In this document: one piece after another, positions 48,172-56,128 of the stretch | Numbering within the stretch: position 1 is the first letter of the stretch | Layout: the number at the start of each line of letters is the position of its first letter | Assembly (NCBI GenBank): GCA_035649495.1 | Contig: DASRJL010000020.1 | Coordinates: forward strand, 1 to 64,000 | Length of the DNA stretch: 64,000 nt | Reading direction: 5' to 3' | Origin: SG8-41 sp035649495 | GTDB taxonomy: Bacteria; Pseudomonadota; Gammaproteobacteria; Burkholderiales; SG8-41 | Made by a program: the position numbers and the translations under genes | Notes under the pieces: model-generated | Databases searched by the model: none | What the model saw: only the letters and a program-made list of their open reading frames with translations | What the model was told of the DNA's origin: nothing

Positions 48172-49155
48172 TTACTCTACTTTGATGATGCCGGCGGTCT
48201 TGATCACCCTCGCCCACTTCGCGACCTCTTCCTTGATCTGCGCGGTGAACTGCTGCGGCGTGCTGACGATGACGTCGGCGCCCATATCGATCACCTTTTG
48301 CTTTACGTCGGGCAGTTGCATCCCCCTTGCCATTTCCGCAAACAGTTTCTTGACGATAGGGTCCGGCGTGCCGGCCGGCACCAGGACACCGGTGATCGTC
48401 TCGGATTCATGCCCCTTGAAACCGACCTCGGCCATGGTCGGTACGTCGGGCACGATAGCCGAGCGCTTGGCGGCCGTAAGCGCAAAAGCGCGCAACCGGC
48501 CGGCCTGGAGATGCGGGGTCACCGGCGGAATGGCCTGGCACCCGATCGACACCTGGTTGCCCAGCACTGCGACCAGCGACGGCCCGCCCCCGCCATAGGG
48601 CACGGTCACGATATCGAGCTTCGCGTCGATGGCCATCAGGTATGCCGCGAGGTGAGGCACGGTGCCAATGCCCGGTGTCGCCACGCTGTACTTCTTCGGA
48701 TCCTTCCTCATCGTCTGGACCAGCTCGGTGAGCGTCTTCGCCGGCACGCTCGGATGCGCGAAGAACACGTGAGGTGAGGCGGACAGATTGGAAATCGGAA
48801 TGAAGCTCTTGAACGGATCGTATGGGATCTTCGTGTAAAGACTGGGGTTGACCATCAGGGTCGAGCTCACGAAGAGCACCGTGTAGCCGTCGGCCGCCGC
48901 GTTCGCGGCGAGCCCCATGCCGATGTTGCCGCCGGCGCCGCCGCGGTTCTCCACCACTACCGGCTGCCCCCAAGCCTCGGTCATTTTCTGCCCGAGGAGG
49001 CGCGAGATGATATCGGTCGCGGCGCCGGGCGCGAACGGGACGAGCATGCGTATCGGCCGCGAGGGATACTGCGGCTCGGCCGCCTGCAATACGAACGGCA
49101 GCAGCCACGCAAGCGACAACAGCCCGGCAACTAGTTTCTTCATGGTGGATCTCAT
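48172..49155 (-). CDS. Bug/TctC-family periplasmic receptor
   Basis: A 327-residue protein. Signal peptide MKKLVAGLLSLAWLLPFVLQA after a short leader. PIRMLVPFAPGAATDIISRLL, NRGGAGGNIGMG and AAADGYTVLFV are present; the last lacks the usual Pro. The start ATG at 49155 has GAGGAGG six bases upstream. Begins nine bases after the preceding receptor gene, so the two receptor genes are in tandem. Confidence 0.92.
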   Translation of the reverse strand: MRSTMKKLVAGLLSLAWLLPFVLQAAEPQYPSRPIRMLVPFAPGAATDIISRLLGQKMTEAWGQPVVVENRGGAGGNIGMGLAANAAADGYTVLFVSSTLMVNPSLYTKIPYDPFKSFIPISNLSASPHVFFAHPSVPAKTLTELVQTMRKDPKKYSVATPGIGTVPHLAAYLMAIDAKLDIVTVPYGGGGPSLVAVLGNQVSIGCQAIPPVTPHLQAGRLRAFALTAAKRSAIVPDVPTMAEVGFKGHESETITGVLVPAGTPDPIVKKLFAEMARGMQLPDVKQKVIDMGADVIVSTPQQFTAQIKEEVAKWARVIKTAGIIKVE

Positions 49156-49164
49156 GCTTCCTCC

Positions 49165-50124
49165 TCAATCGGCCCGGATATTGGCTGCCCTGGCGACTCT
49201 GGCGTACTTCTCGATGTCGGTCCGGAAAATCGCCGCGGTTTCCTCGGGGCTGGTGGCGACGATATCCGCGCCGAGCGAGGCGAGGCGCTCCTTTACGTCG
49301 GGGGCCGCCAGCGCTTTCAGCATCTCCTGGCTCAACTTCATGACGATCTCGCGCGGCGTCTTTGCGGGCACCACTGCGCCGTACCACGTGCTCATCGTGT
49401 AGCCGGGAACGGATTCCGCGATTGTCGGCACGTCGGGCAGAACCGCAGCGCGCTTGTCCTTCGTCACGGCAAGCGCCTTCACGCGGCCGGCCCGGATGTG
49501 CGGAATGATGGGCGGCATGGTGCTGAAGCTGGTGATGACGTGCCCCGCCATGAGATCGATCGCGATCGGGCCGCCGCCCTTGTAGGGCACCGGAAGCAGA
49601 TTGGTCTTCGTCATCATCTTGAACAGCTCGCCTGCAAAATGTTCGGGACTCCCCACGCCCGAGGTGGCGTAGGTCAGCTCGCCGGGCTTGCTTTTGGCGA
49701 GAGCGATCAGCTCCTTGACGTTTTTCGCGGGCAGCGACGGGTGCGCAGCGAACACGTTGGAGACCTCCGAGATCACCGTGATCGGCGCGAGGTCGCGCTC
49801 GATGTCGTAGCCGAGGTTCTTGTACACCGGCTTGCTCATGATGTGCGCCACCGACATGAAGAGGATCGTGTAGCCGTCGGGGGGCGCCTCCGCGGCGAGC
49901 TTGCCCGAGAGATTGCCGTTGGCGCCCGGACGGTTTTCGACGACGAACTGCTGCTTGACCGACTCGGTCATCTTGGCCCCGAGCGCGCGCGCCATGATGT
50001 CGGTGCCGCCGCCGGGGGCGAACCCGACCAGTATGCGCACGGTCTTCGCCGGGTAGGTTTGCGCCGGCGCCTGCGATGAAAGCAGCGCGGCCGCCCCCGC
50101 GATGACAAGACAGGCTCCTCTCAT
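49165..50124 (-). CDS. Bug/TctC-family periplasmic receptor
   Basis: A 319-residue protein. Signal peptide CLVIAGAAALLSSQAPA. VRILVGFAPGGGTDIMARAL, NRPGANGNLSGKL and APPDGYTILFM are intact; ITYATSGVGSPEH-type central loop reads LTYATSGVGSPEHFAGEL. Tandem with the receptor gene at 48172-49155 but only moderately similar, so probably a different ligand or an old duplication. Confidence 0.92.
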   Translation of the reverse strand: MRGACLVIAGAAALLSSQAPAQTYPAKTVRILVGFAPGGGTDIMARALGAKMTESVKQQFVVENRPGANGNLSGKLAAEAPPDGYTILFMSVAHIMSKPVYKNLGYDIERDLAPITVISEVSNVFAAHPSLPAKNVKELIALAKSKPGELTYATSGVGSPEHFAGELFKMMTKTNLLPVPYKGGGPIAIDLMAGHVITSFSTMPPIIPHIRAGRVKALAVTKDKRAAVLPDVPTIAESVPGYTMSTWYGAVVPAKTPREIVMKLSQEMLKALAAPDVKERLASLGADIVATSPEETAAIFRTDIEKYARVARAANIRAD

Positions 50125-50249
50125 ACACCCCTCCTCGTTATAGGTATGCGGGTATGCAACCTAGATTGCCACAAAGGAGTGGCGGGTGGCCAGCCCTGCA
50201 TGTTGATTTCTATGCCTATTCTCGAATATTCCGTTACAATCCCCGTCCC

Positions 50250-50912
50250 ATGTCCGCGCCCCGCATAGCCCTGATCCACGCGATGCAGCTCGCCATCGAG
50301 CCGGTGTGCGACGCGTTTCGTCAATTGTGGCCGCAGGCGCGCGTCACGAACCTGCTCGAGGATTCGCTGGCGCCGGATCTCGCCGCGGCGGGCAACATCA
50401 CGCCGGCCATCACCGAGCGTTTCGTCAACCTGGCCCGCTACAGCGAGCGCTGCGGCGCGAACGCGGTGCTCTTCACCTGCTCGGCTTTCGGAATCGCAAT
50501 CGACGAAGCCAAGCGCTCGGTCGCCATCCCGGTGCTGAAGCCTAACGAAGCAATGCTGGAGGACGCGCTTGCCGTAGGGTCGCATGTGACCCTGTTGACC
50601 ACGTTCGAGCCCAGCATCCCCTCGCTCAAGTCGGAGCTGGAGCAGCTCGCGACGAACCGCGGCATCAAGGTACGGATCAGCACGCGCTCCATCCCCGAGG
50701 CAATCCTGGCGCTGCAGCAGGGACGCGGGGCGGAGCACGACAGCCTGATCGCCGCCGTCGCGGCCCAATACCGCAGGTGCGACGCGCTGGTCCTCGGCCA
50801 GTTTTCCATGGCGCGCGCGGCATCCGGCATAGCCGCGGCGCCCGGCCGCCAAGTCTTCACGAGCCCGCAGTCGGCGGTCAACCGGCTGAAGCAGATGTTC
50901 GACGCCCGGTAG
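50250..50912 (+). CDS. Aspartate/glutamate racemase family protein
   Basis: A 220-residue protein. First catalytic-Cys block AVLFTCSAFGIAIDEA near residue 75 is present. At the second site, where racemases have Cys, this protein reads VLGQFSMARA (Ser), as in some maleate isomerase or decarboxylase-like members. So a two-base racemase mechanism is unlikely. The ATG at 50250 gives SAPRIALIHAMQLAIEPV, the expected first strand. It is on the plus strand upstream of LigBA-type genes, after a 247-bp repeat-rich gap. Confidence 0.85.
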   Translation: MSAPRIALIHAMQLAIEPVCDAFRQLWPQARVTNLLEDSLAPDLAAAGNITPAITERFVNLARYSERCGANAVLFTCSAFGIAIDEAKRSVAIPVLKPNEAMLEDALAVGSHVTLLTTFEPSIPSLKSELEQLATNRGIKVRISTRSIPEAILALQQGRGAEHDSLIAAVAAQYRRCDALVLGQFSMARAASGIAAAPGRQVFTSPQSAVNRLKQMFDAR

Positions 50913-51039
50913 CATCCTGTCGGGCTTTGCGCTCCAGGCTGCTACCAATCAAAACGCCCTATCCGGAATGCCTCATCTGGGACGCCGCGGCCTCAGACAC
51001 GCAAGCACAAATTCCGAGCGCATCGGTGTCGGCCGCTCT

Positions 51040-51097
51040 GCGCGCCACCGGGGGTCAGATCCCCGCAAGCGGGCCCCTCTTCCGCCCCTCGGCGCGC
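51040..51097. repeat. 58-bp palindromic element, copy 2
   Basis: Outer 7-bp stem GCGCGCC (51040-51046) / GGCGCGC (51091-51097); inner GGGG-TCAGAT-CCCC. Outer stem bases differ from copy 1 (48113-48171), yet both copies keep a complete 7-bp stem. Directly followed by a 14-bp tandem array. Confidence 0.82.
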
Positions 51098-51153
51098 TAT
51101 CTGAGACGCTTTATCTGAGACGCTTTATCTGAGACGATCTAGCTGAGACGCTT
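51098..51153. repeat. 14-bp tandem array (TATCTGAGACGCTT unit)
   Basis: Four units of 14 bp end six bases before the ATG of the LigB-type gene. A degenerate 14-bp series (ACGCCCTATCCGGA, ATGCCTCATCTGGG) lies at about 50955-50995. The unit shares the TATCTG core with the 14-bp array at 18124-18313. Confidence 0.87.
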
Positions 51154-51159
51154 TAAGCA

Positions 51160-51996
51160 ATGGCTACCATCCTCGGCGGCATCGGCACCTCGCACGTACC
51201 CACGATCGCGATGGCGTACGACCGGAAGAAGCAGGGTGATCCGGACTGGGCGCCGCTCTTCAGGGGATACGAGCCCGTCGCGCAATGGATGGCCGAGCGC
51301 AAGCCCGATGTGCTCGTGTTCTTCTACAACGATCACGCGACGACGTTCTTCTTCGATCACTATTCGACTTTCACGCTCGGCGTAAGCGCGGAGTACCCGA
51401 TTGCGGACGAGGGCCTCGGGCCGCGCCCGGTGCCGCCGCTGAAGGGCCACGTGGGTCTGGCGCGCCACCTGGCCGAGTCGCTCGTGAACGACGAATTCGA
51501 CATGTCGGTCTTCCAGGATCTGCCGATAGACCACGGCTGCCACTCGCCGCTCACCATGTTCTGGCCGCCGGCGCCCGAGTGGCCGGGGCGGATCGTGCCC
51601 ATCGCGATCAACGTGCTCCAGCACCCCATTCCCACGCCGCTGCGCTGCTACAAGCTCGGCCAGGCGGTGCGGCGCGCGGTGCTCTCCTATCCCGAGGACC
51701 TGAAGGTCGTCGTCGTCGGCACGGGCGGCCTGTCGCACCAGATGAACGGCGAGCGCGCCGGGTTCAACAACACGGAATGGGACATGCAGTTCCTGGACCT
51801 GATCGAGCGCGATCCGGCCACGCTCACGAAGATGACGCACGCCGACTACATACGGCTGGGCGGCACCGAGGGCGCGGAGGAAATCATGTGGCTCGCCATG
51901 CGCGGCGCGCTCGCTTCCGGCGCCCGCAAGATCCACCAGAACTACTATCTGCCCATGACCGCGGCTATGGCGGTGGCTCTCTTCGAGGAGCCATGA
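51160..51996 (+). CDS. Class III extradiol dioxygenase, LigB-type catalytic subunit
   Basis: A 278-residue Fe(II) ring-cleavage dioxygenase of the protocatechuate 4,5-dioxygenase family. Iron ligands: His12 in GTSHVP and His59 in YNDHAT; catalytic His193 in GGLSHQM; the ligand Glu is near residue 239 in GTEGAEEIMW. All are intact. Start MATILGGIGTSHVPT is typical. Overlaps the alpha-type gene by four bases. The upstream gap is filled with repeats, leaving almost no leader. Confidence 0.93.
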   Translation: MATILGGIGTSHVPTIAMAYDRKKQGDPDWAPLFRGYEPVAQWMAERKPDVLVFFYNDHATTFFFDHYSTFTLGVSAEYPIADEGLGPRPVPPLKGHVGLARHLAESLVNDEFDMSVFQDLPIDHGCHSPLTMFWPPAPEWPGRIVPIAINVLQHPIPTPLRCYKLGQAVRRAVLSYPEDLKVVVVGTGGLSHQMNGERAGFNNTEWDMQFLDLIERDPATLTKMTHADYIRLGGTEGAEEIMWLAMRGALASGARKIHQNYYLPMTAAMAVALFEEP

Positions 51997-52352
51997 ATCC
52001 ACAGCTCAAGGGCGTCGAGAACCTTCCGGGGACGTATCTCTTCGATTTGGAGCGCAGCGCGCGTGCGCTCAAGCTGAACCGCTTCCTGCACGGTCTCACG
52101 GCGCCGGAAAAGCGCGCCCTGTTCAAGGAAAACGCCGAGGCGGCGTTCGACCGCGCGGCGCTGTCCCCGGAGGAGCGCCGGATGGTGAGCGCGCTCGACT
52201 GGGCCGCGCTCATCCGCTACGGCGCGAGTTTTTTCTGCCTCGAAAAGCTCGGTCGCGTAAAAGGCGTCTCGAACCCGGAAATGGTCGCGGGTTTTCGCGG
52301 GGAAAGCCTGGAGGAATTCCTCAAGACGAGAAACGTGCCCGGAGCGCGATAG
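51993..52352 (+). CDS. Extradiol dioxygenase LigA-type small subunit
   Basis: A 119-residue helical subunit. LPGTYLFDLERSARALKLNRFLHGLTAPEKRALF and LIRYGASFFCLEKLGRVKG match the protocatechuate 4,5-dioxygenase alpha chain. The ATG overlaps the catalytic gene stop (ATGA). The order here is catalytic subunit first, the reverse of the ligA-ligB order known from Sphingobium. Function: completes the active-site cover of the heterotetramer. Confidence 0.92.
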   Translation: MNPQLKGVENLPGTYLFDLERSARALKLNRFLHGLTAPEKRALFKENAEAAFDRAALSPEERRMVSALDWAALIRYGASFFCLEKLGRVKGVSNPEMVAGFRGESLEEFLKTRNVPGAR

Positions 52353-52371
52353 ATTCAGGGAATCGGAGCCA

Positions 52372-52430
52372 AGGGCTAGGGGCCAGGGACTAGACCGGTC
52401 ACTGGTCACCGGTCACCGGTCACAAGTTAC
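52372..52430. repeat. Two adjacent 7-bp arrays (AGGGCTA and CCGGTCA)
   Basis: AGGGCTA GGGGCCA GGGACTA G (52372-52393), then CCGGTCA CTGGTCA CCGGTCA CCGGTCA CAAGTTA (52395-52429), between the convergent LigA-type gene and the membrane-protein gene, abutting the latter's stop. Confidence 0.83.
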
Positions 52431-52931
52431 CTAAAGCTTGTTCGCCAGCCGCCGGAAAAAACCCTTGCGCTGCCGCCGGCGCGTCCGCACCCGCGGCTCT
52501 TCTTCGAGGTCCTCGGCGGTAATCCCGTGAGACGCCACGCGCCACCACACGACTGCAGCACCGCCCGCCGCAACGAGCCCGACCGCAAGGAGCAGGGCGA
52601 ACGAGCGCGCGCCGTCGATGGTTTCGCCCGCCGCCATCCACCAGGTTATGGACGCCGCGCCCACGACGACCAGCACGCCGTACGCGATGGCCAGCGTGGT
52701 GCGGGTAAGCACCCTCAATTCGTAGAGTCCGCGACCGATACCGTACGTACCTACCACGACGGCGGTGTACGCGAAGGGCACTCCGAGCAGTATCAGTTCG
52801 CCCGCCCTGAGAACCATTTCACCCATGACGCCGGGAAAGAGGACCGTAGCGGCGGCGCACAGGACGAGCAACCCCACTGGACCCAGAGCGGCCCAGAGCG
52901 AGGCCACGAAGAATCGGCTGCGAGCGACCAT
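52431..52931 (-). CDS. Four-helix membrane protein, unknown function
   Basis: A 166-residue protein. Four hydrophobic segments (ASLWAALGPVGLLVLCAAATVLFPG; LILLGVPFAYTAVVVGTYG; TLAIAYGVLVVVGAASITWWM; FALLLAVGLVAAGGAAVVWW) and a strongly basic cytoplasmic tail (RVRTRRRQRKGFFRRL). The ATG at 52931 is the best start; the frame is open to 53000. Not recognised; divergent or isolated from neighbours. Confidence 0.72.
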   Translation of the reverse strand: MVARSRFFVASLWAALGPVGLLVLCAAATVLFPGVMGEMVLRAGELILLGVPFAYTAVVVGTYGIGRGLYELRVLTRTTLAIAYGVLVVVGAASITWWMAAGETIDGARSFALLLAVGLVAAGGAAVVWWRVASHGITAEDLEEEPRVRTRRRQRKGFFRRLANKL

Positions 52932-53059
52932 TGACGTCTCTTGAATCAATACGTTACGCCATATAGCGCCAGCATGCAACGCCGGCGCTCTGTCATCCAC
53001 GGTACAAATCGATTGGTGCAGTTAAGGCAAATCTGTGCGCCAACGCGCACGGATTTTCC

Positions 53060-54103
53060 TCAGCGCTCGCCGAGCAATCGCTTCGCCGTCTTCGAGCACA
53101 CCCATTCCCGCTCGCCGGGCCGGAGCCCGGGAATGGCAGCGATCGCGCCCAGGGGATCGGCCGGCCCCATGTCGAACGGGTGGTCGGTGCCGATCACGAC
53201 GCGGTCCGCGCCCGCGATGTCGATCAGGTGCCGGGCGGCCCGGGGATCGTGCGTGAGCGAGTCGAAGTAGAACCGCTTGAACAGCTTGCGCGGAGGACTC
53301 GGGTCATTCACCTTGGGCTCGGGGCGCACGCGGTAGCCGTGCTCGAACCGCCCGATCTGGTAGGGCACGTAACCCCCGCCGTGCGCGCACAGGATGCGCA
53401 GCTTCTTCAACTCGTCGAGTGCACCGCTGAACATGAGGTGGGCGATCATCATCGTGGTGTCGAGCGGAAAACCGATGAAATTCCGCAGGTAATAAGCGTC
53501 CATCCAGCCTTCCGCCAGGCACCGGTAGGGGTGCGCGAAGACGAAGCAGCCGAGGCGCTCTATCGCCCTCAACACCTTGCGGAACTTCGGATCGGCGAGC
53601 GGCGTGCCCTCGATCGACGTGCCGAGCTCGACCGCCTTGTATCCGTGCTCCCTGACCGCGCGCTCCAGCTCGGCCACAGCTGCGTCCGGGTCCTGCATGG
53701 GCAGGTGCGCCATACCGCGCAGCCGGCCGGGGTAGCGCGCCACCATCTGCGCGATCCCGTCGTTCGCCAGCCGGGTCGCGGCGATCCCGTGCTCGGGCGC
53801 GAGCCAGTAGAAGTAGATCGGCGGGCCGACGGAAATGGCCGCGACATCCAGCCCGACCCGGTCCATCCATGCGATCTTCGCTTCGACGTCGCAAAACTCC
53901 GGCGCCAGCTCCGTCATGCTCCCGTGGCTGTCGAAATAGCGCTTGCCGTTCCTCTCCTCGATCCGCGTCCCGAAGTTCTCGGGATTGCGCACGATCGCGT
54001 CCACGACGGACGGCGGAATGACGTGGTTGTGCAGATCGTAGGTGGCCGCTCTTCGCTGTCGCGCACTCTTTGACCTGCCGGCCGTTTTCTTTTTCGCGCT
54101 CAT
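53060..54103 (-). CDS. Amidohydrolase family protein (ACMSD-like)
   Basis: A 347-residue TIM-barrel metal enzyme. TYDLHNHVIPPSVVDA carries HxH; the second His is in CFVFAHPYRCLA, the third in ILCAHGGGYVPY and the Asp in VIGTDHPFDMGPADP. All four metal or catalytic positions are present. A basic N-terminal tail precedes the barrel. I use the ATG at 54103; a GTG at 54124 lies inside the repeat array. It follows the Bug-receptor pair and cyclase gene on the same strand, a likely aromatic-acid or lactone catabolic module. Confidence 0.9.
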   Translation of the reverse strand: MSAKKKTAGRSKSARQRRAATYDLHNHVIPPSVVDAIVRNPENFGTRIEERNGKRYFDSHGSMTELAPEFCDVEAKIAWMDRVGLDVAAISVGPPIYFYWLAPEHGIAATRLANDGIAQMVARYPGRLRGMAHLPMQDPDAAVAELERAVREHGYKAVELGTSIEGTPLADPKFRKVLRAIERLGCFVFAHPYRCLAEGWMDAYYLRNFIGFPLDTTMMIAHLMFSGALDELKKLRILCAHGGGYVPYQIGRFEHGYRVRPEPKVNDPSPPRKLFKRFYFDSLTHDPRAARHLIDIAGADRVVIGTDHPFDMGPADPLGAIAAIPGLRPGEREWVCSKTAKRLLGER

Positions 54104-54141
54104 CCGTCTCTCGTCTCTGGTCACCGGTCACTGGTCACTCG
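54104..54141. repeat. 7-bp array (TCGTCTC / CGGTCAC) on a Bug-gene stop
   Basis: CCGTCTC TCGTCTC TGGTCAC CGGTCAC TGGTCAC TCGGG. The stop of the Bug gene (complement of 54135-54137) lies in the last unit, so the array begins on that stop and ends at the ATG of the amidohydrolase gene. Confidence 0.83.
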
Positions 54142-55163
54142 GGTTTGATGCCCGCCGTCTTGGCGACCTTGGTCCATTTGGCGATTTCCGCCTTGAGGAC
54201 GGCGGCGAACTCTTCCGGCTTGCTCGCCACGACGTCGGCGCCTTCCTGCTCGAATATCTTCTTCATTTCCGGCGAGTGCAGGCTGCGGACGACTTCACCG
54301 TTGATCTTCGCCAGGACGGGTTTGGCCATCCCGGCGGGCGCGAACATGCCGTTCCAGGGCTCGTGCTCGTAGCCGGGCACACCCGATTCGGCGAAGGTCG
54401 GAATCTCCGGCGCGGCGGGCGACCGTCTGGCGCTGGTGAGCGCGATCGCCTTCAGCTTTCCGGACCTCACGTGCGGCAGCATGCCCACGGTGGTGCCGAT
54501 GACGAGCTGCGTCTGCCCGCCCATCGCGGCCGTCATCGCCGGGCCGCCTCCCTTGTACGGGACGTGCAGGAGATCGATGCCGGTCATGTACTTGAGCAGC
54601 TCCGCGGTCATGTGCGTCCCGGTAGCCACGCCTGCCGACGCGTAGGTGAGCTGTCCCGGCTTTGCCTTCGCCAGCGCGATCACGTCCTGCAGCGTCTTCA
54701 CCGGCGCCGACGGGTGCGCCGCCAGCATGTTGGGAAACTTCGAGAGCTGCGACACGGTCGTGAAGTCGCGGATCGAATCGTACGGCAGCTTCCGTCCCAG
54801 CGCCGGGTTAATGGAGAACGAGGACGCGACCACCATGAGCGTGTAGCCGTCCGGCGCGGCCCGCGCCACCGTCTCGCTCCCGGCGATGCCGCTCGAGCCG
54901 GGGCGGTTGTCGACGATGACGGGCTGTTTGAAGGCGTCGTTGAGCTTCTGCGCGATGAGTCGCGCGGTGAGATCGGTGGACGCGCCCGGCGACTGCGGCA
55001 CGATGACGCGGATGGGGCGGGTCGGATACTCCTGCGCCGCGACGGCCGCGGACAGCAGTGCCGCCGCGGCAAGGAGGAAGGCGGAAGGCGGAAGGCGGAA
55101 GTGAGCCCGGACGGTTTCCGCTGCTTTCGTCTTTCGTCTTTCGTCTGTCGCCTTCATATTCAT
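54135..55163 (-). CDS. Bug/TctC-family periplasmic receptor with repeat-derived N-terminus
   Basis: A 342-residue protein. The family body is complete: IRVIVPQSPGASTDLTAR, NRPGSSGIAGSE, AAPDGYTLMVV. Residues 4 to about 31, including the whole basic n-region ahead of the hydrophobic signal core FLLAAAALLSAAVAA, are encoded by two 7-bp arrays (55071-55152). No in-frame ATG, GTG or TTG lies between the arrays and the signal core. The ATG at 55163 overlaps the stop of the next Bug gene (ATGA), supporting this start. The long n-region may impair export. Confidence 0.88.
   Translation of the reverse strand: MNMKATDERRKTKAAETVRAHFRLPPSAFLLAAAALLSAAVAAQEYPTRPIRVIVPQSPGASTDLTARLIAQKLNDAFKQPVIVDNRPGSSGIAGSETVARAAPDGYTLMVVASSFSINPALGRKLPYDSIRDFTTVSQLSKFPNMLAAHPSAPVKTLQDVIALAKAKPGQLTYASAGVATGTHMTAELLKYMTGIDLLHVPYKGGGPAMTAAMGGQTQLVIGTTVGMLPHVRSGKLKAIALTSARRSPAAPEIPTFAESGVPGYEHEPWNGMFAPAGMAKPVLAKINGEVVRSLHSPEMKKIFEQEGADVVASKPEEFAAVLKAEIAKWTKVAKTAGIKPE
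55071..55152. repeat. Two 7-bp arrays inside a coding sequence (GGAAGGC and CTTTCGT)
   Basis: GGAAGGC repeated four times (55071-55103) and CTTTCGT repeated three times plus CTGTCGC (55123-55152). Both lie in the 5' coding part of the Bug gene at 54135-55163 and are read as protein (for example DERRKTKAAE and FRLPPSAF). Confidence 0.85.
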
Positions 55164-56128
55164 TCCGCCTTCATTCCCATCTGCTTGATGACCTTGGCCC
55201 ACTTCGCCATTTCCGCACGGATGACGGCGGCGAACGCCTCGGGCGTGCTGCTGAGCGGCTCCGCCCCCTCGGCGAGCAGGCGTTCCCGCACGTCGGCTGT
55301 CGCGAGTACGGCGCGCACTTCCTGATTGAGCTTCTGCACGATCGCGCGCGGCGTTCCCGCGGGTGCGAGCATCGCGTTCCAGGCGCCGTGATCGTAACCC
55401 GGCACACCGGACTCGGCGATGGTGGGCAGATCGGGCGCGGCCGACGAGCGCCGGATGGAAGTCACGCCGAGCCCGCGCAACCTGCCGGACCTCACGTACG
55501 GCAGAACGAGCGGCATCGTCGCGAACGAGAGCTGCACTTCTCCGCCGAGCAGCGCGGTGATCGCCGGCGCCCCGCCGCGGAACTGTATGTAGGTCCACTT
55601 GACCCCGGTCATCGAGCGAAACAGCTCGGCCGACAGGTGCGTGCCGGTGCCGACGCCGCTGCTGCCCACGTTGAACTCTCCCGGCTTCGCGCGGGCGAGC
55701 TGAACGAGCTCGGTCACCGACCTCGCGGCCACGGCGGGGTTGAGCACCAGGATGCTCGGGTAGGTGGCGACCTGCGTGATCGGGGCGAAGTCGCGGATGG
55801 GATCGAACGGGGGTTTTTCGTGCAGCAGGGGATGTATGGTGATCGACGAGGCGACCACGAGGAGGGTGTAGCCGTCGGGCACGGCGCGCGCCACGAGGTC
55901 GATCCCAATCAGGCTCCCCGCTCCCGCCCGGTTGTCGACGACGAACGTTTGCCCCAGCCGCTCGCCGAGGCGCTGCGCGACGAGGCGCGCGATGATGTCG
56001 GTGGAGGACCCCGGGGTCTGCGGAACGATCAGGCGGACCGGGCGCGTCGGGTATTGCTGTGCCTGAGCGGGCGTCGGGAGCGCGAGCACCGCGCCGCACA
56101 GCAATACCGAAGGAGTTCCGCCGGCCAT
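55160..56128 (-). CDS. Bug/TctC-family periplasmic receptor
   Basis: A 322-residue protein. Signal peptide AGGTPSVLLCGAVLALPTPAQA, then VRLIVPQTPGSSTDIIARLV, NRAGAGSLIGIDLV and AVPDGYTLLVVAS. Four-base overlaps with the downstream receptor gene (ATGA) and a stop that touches the cyclase gene upstream show an operon. The two neighbouring receptors share the QQYPTRP / QEYPTRP mature start, pointing to duplication. Confidence 0.92.
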   Translation of the reverse strand: MAGGTPSVLLCGAVLALPTPAQAQQYPTRPVRLIVPQTPGSSTDIIARLVAQRLGERLGQTFVVDNRAGAGSLIGIDLVARAVPDGYTLLVVASSITIHPLLHEKPPFDPIRDFAPITQVATYPSILVLNPAVAARSVTELVQLARAKPGEFNVGSSGVGTGTHLSAELFRSMTGVKWTYIQFRGGAPAITALLGGEVQLSFATMPLVLPYVRSGRLRGLGVTSIRRSSAAPDLPTIAESGVPGYDHGAWNAMLAPAGTPRAIVQKLNQEVRAVLATADVRERLLAEGAEPLSSTPEAFAAVIRAEMAKWAKVIKQMGMKAE

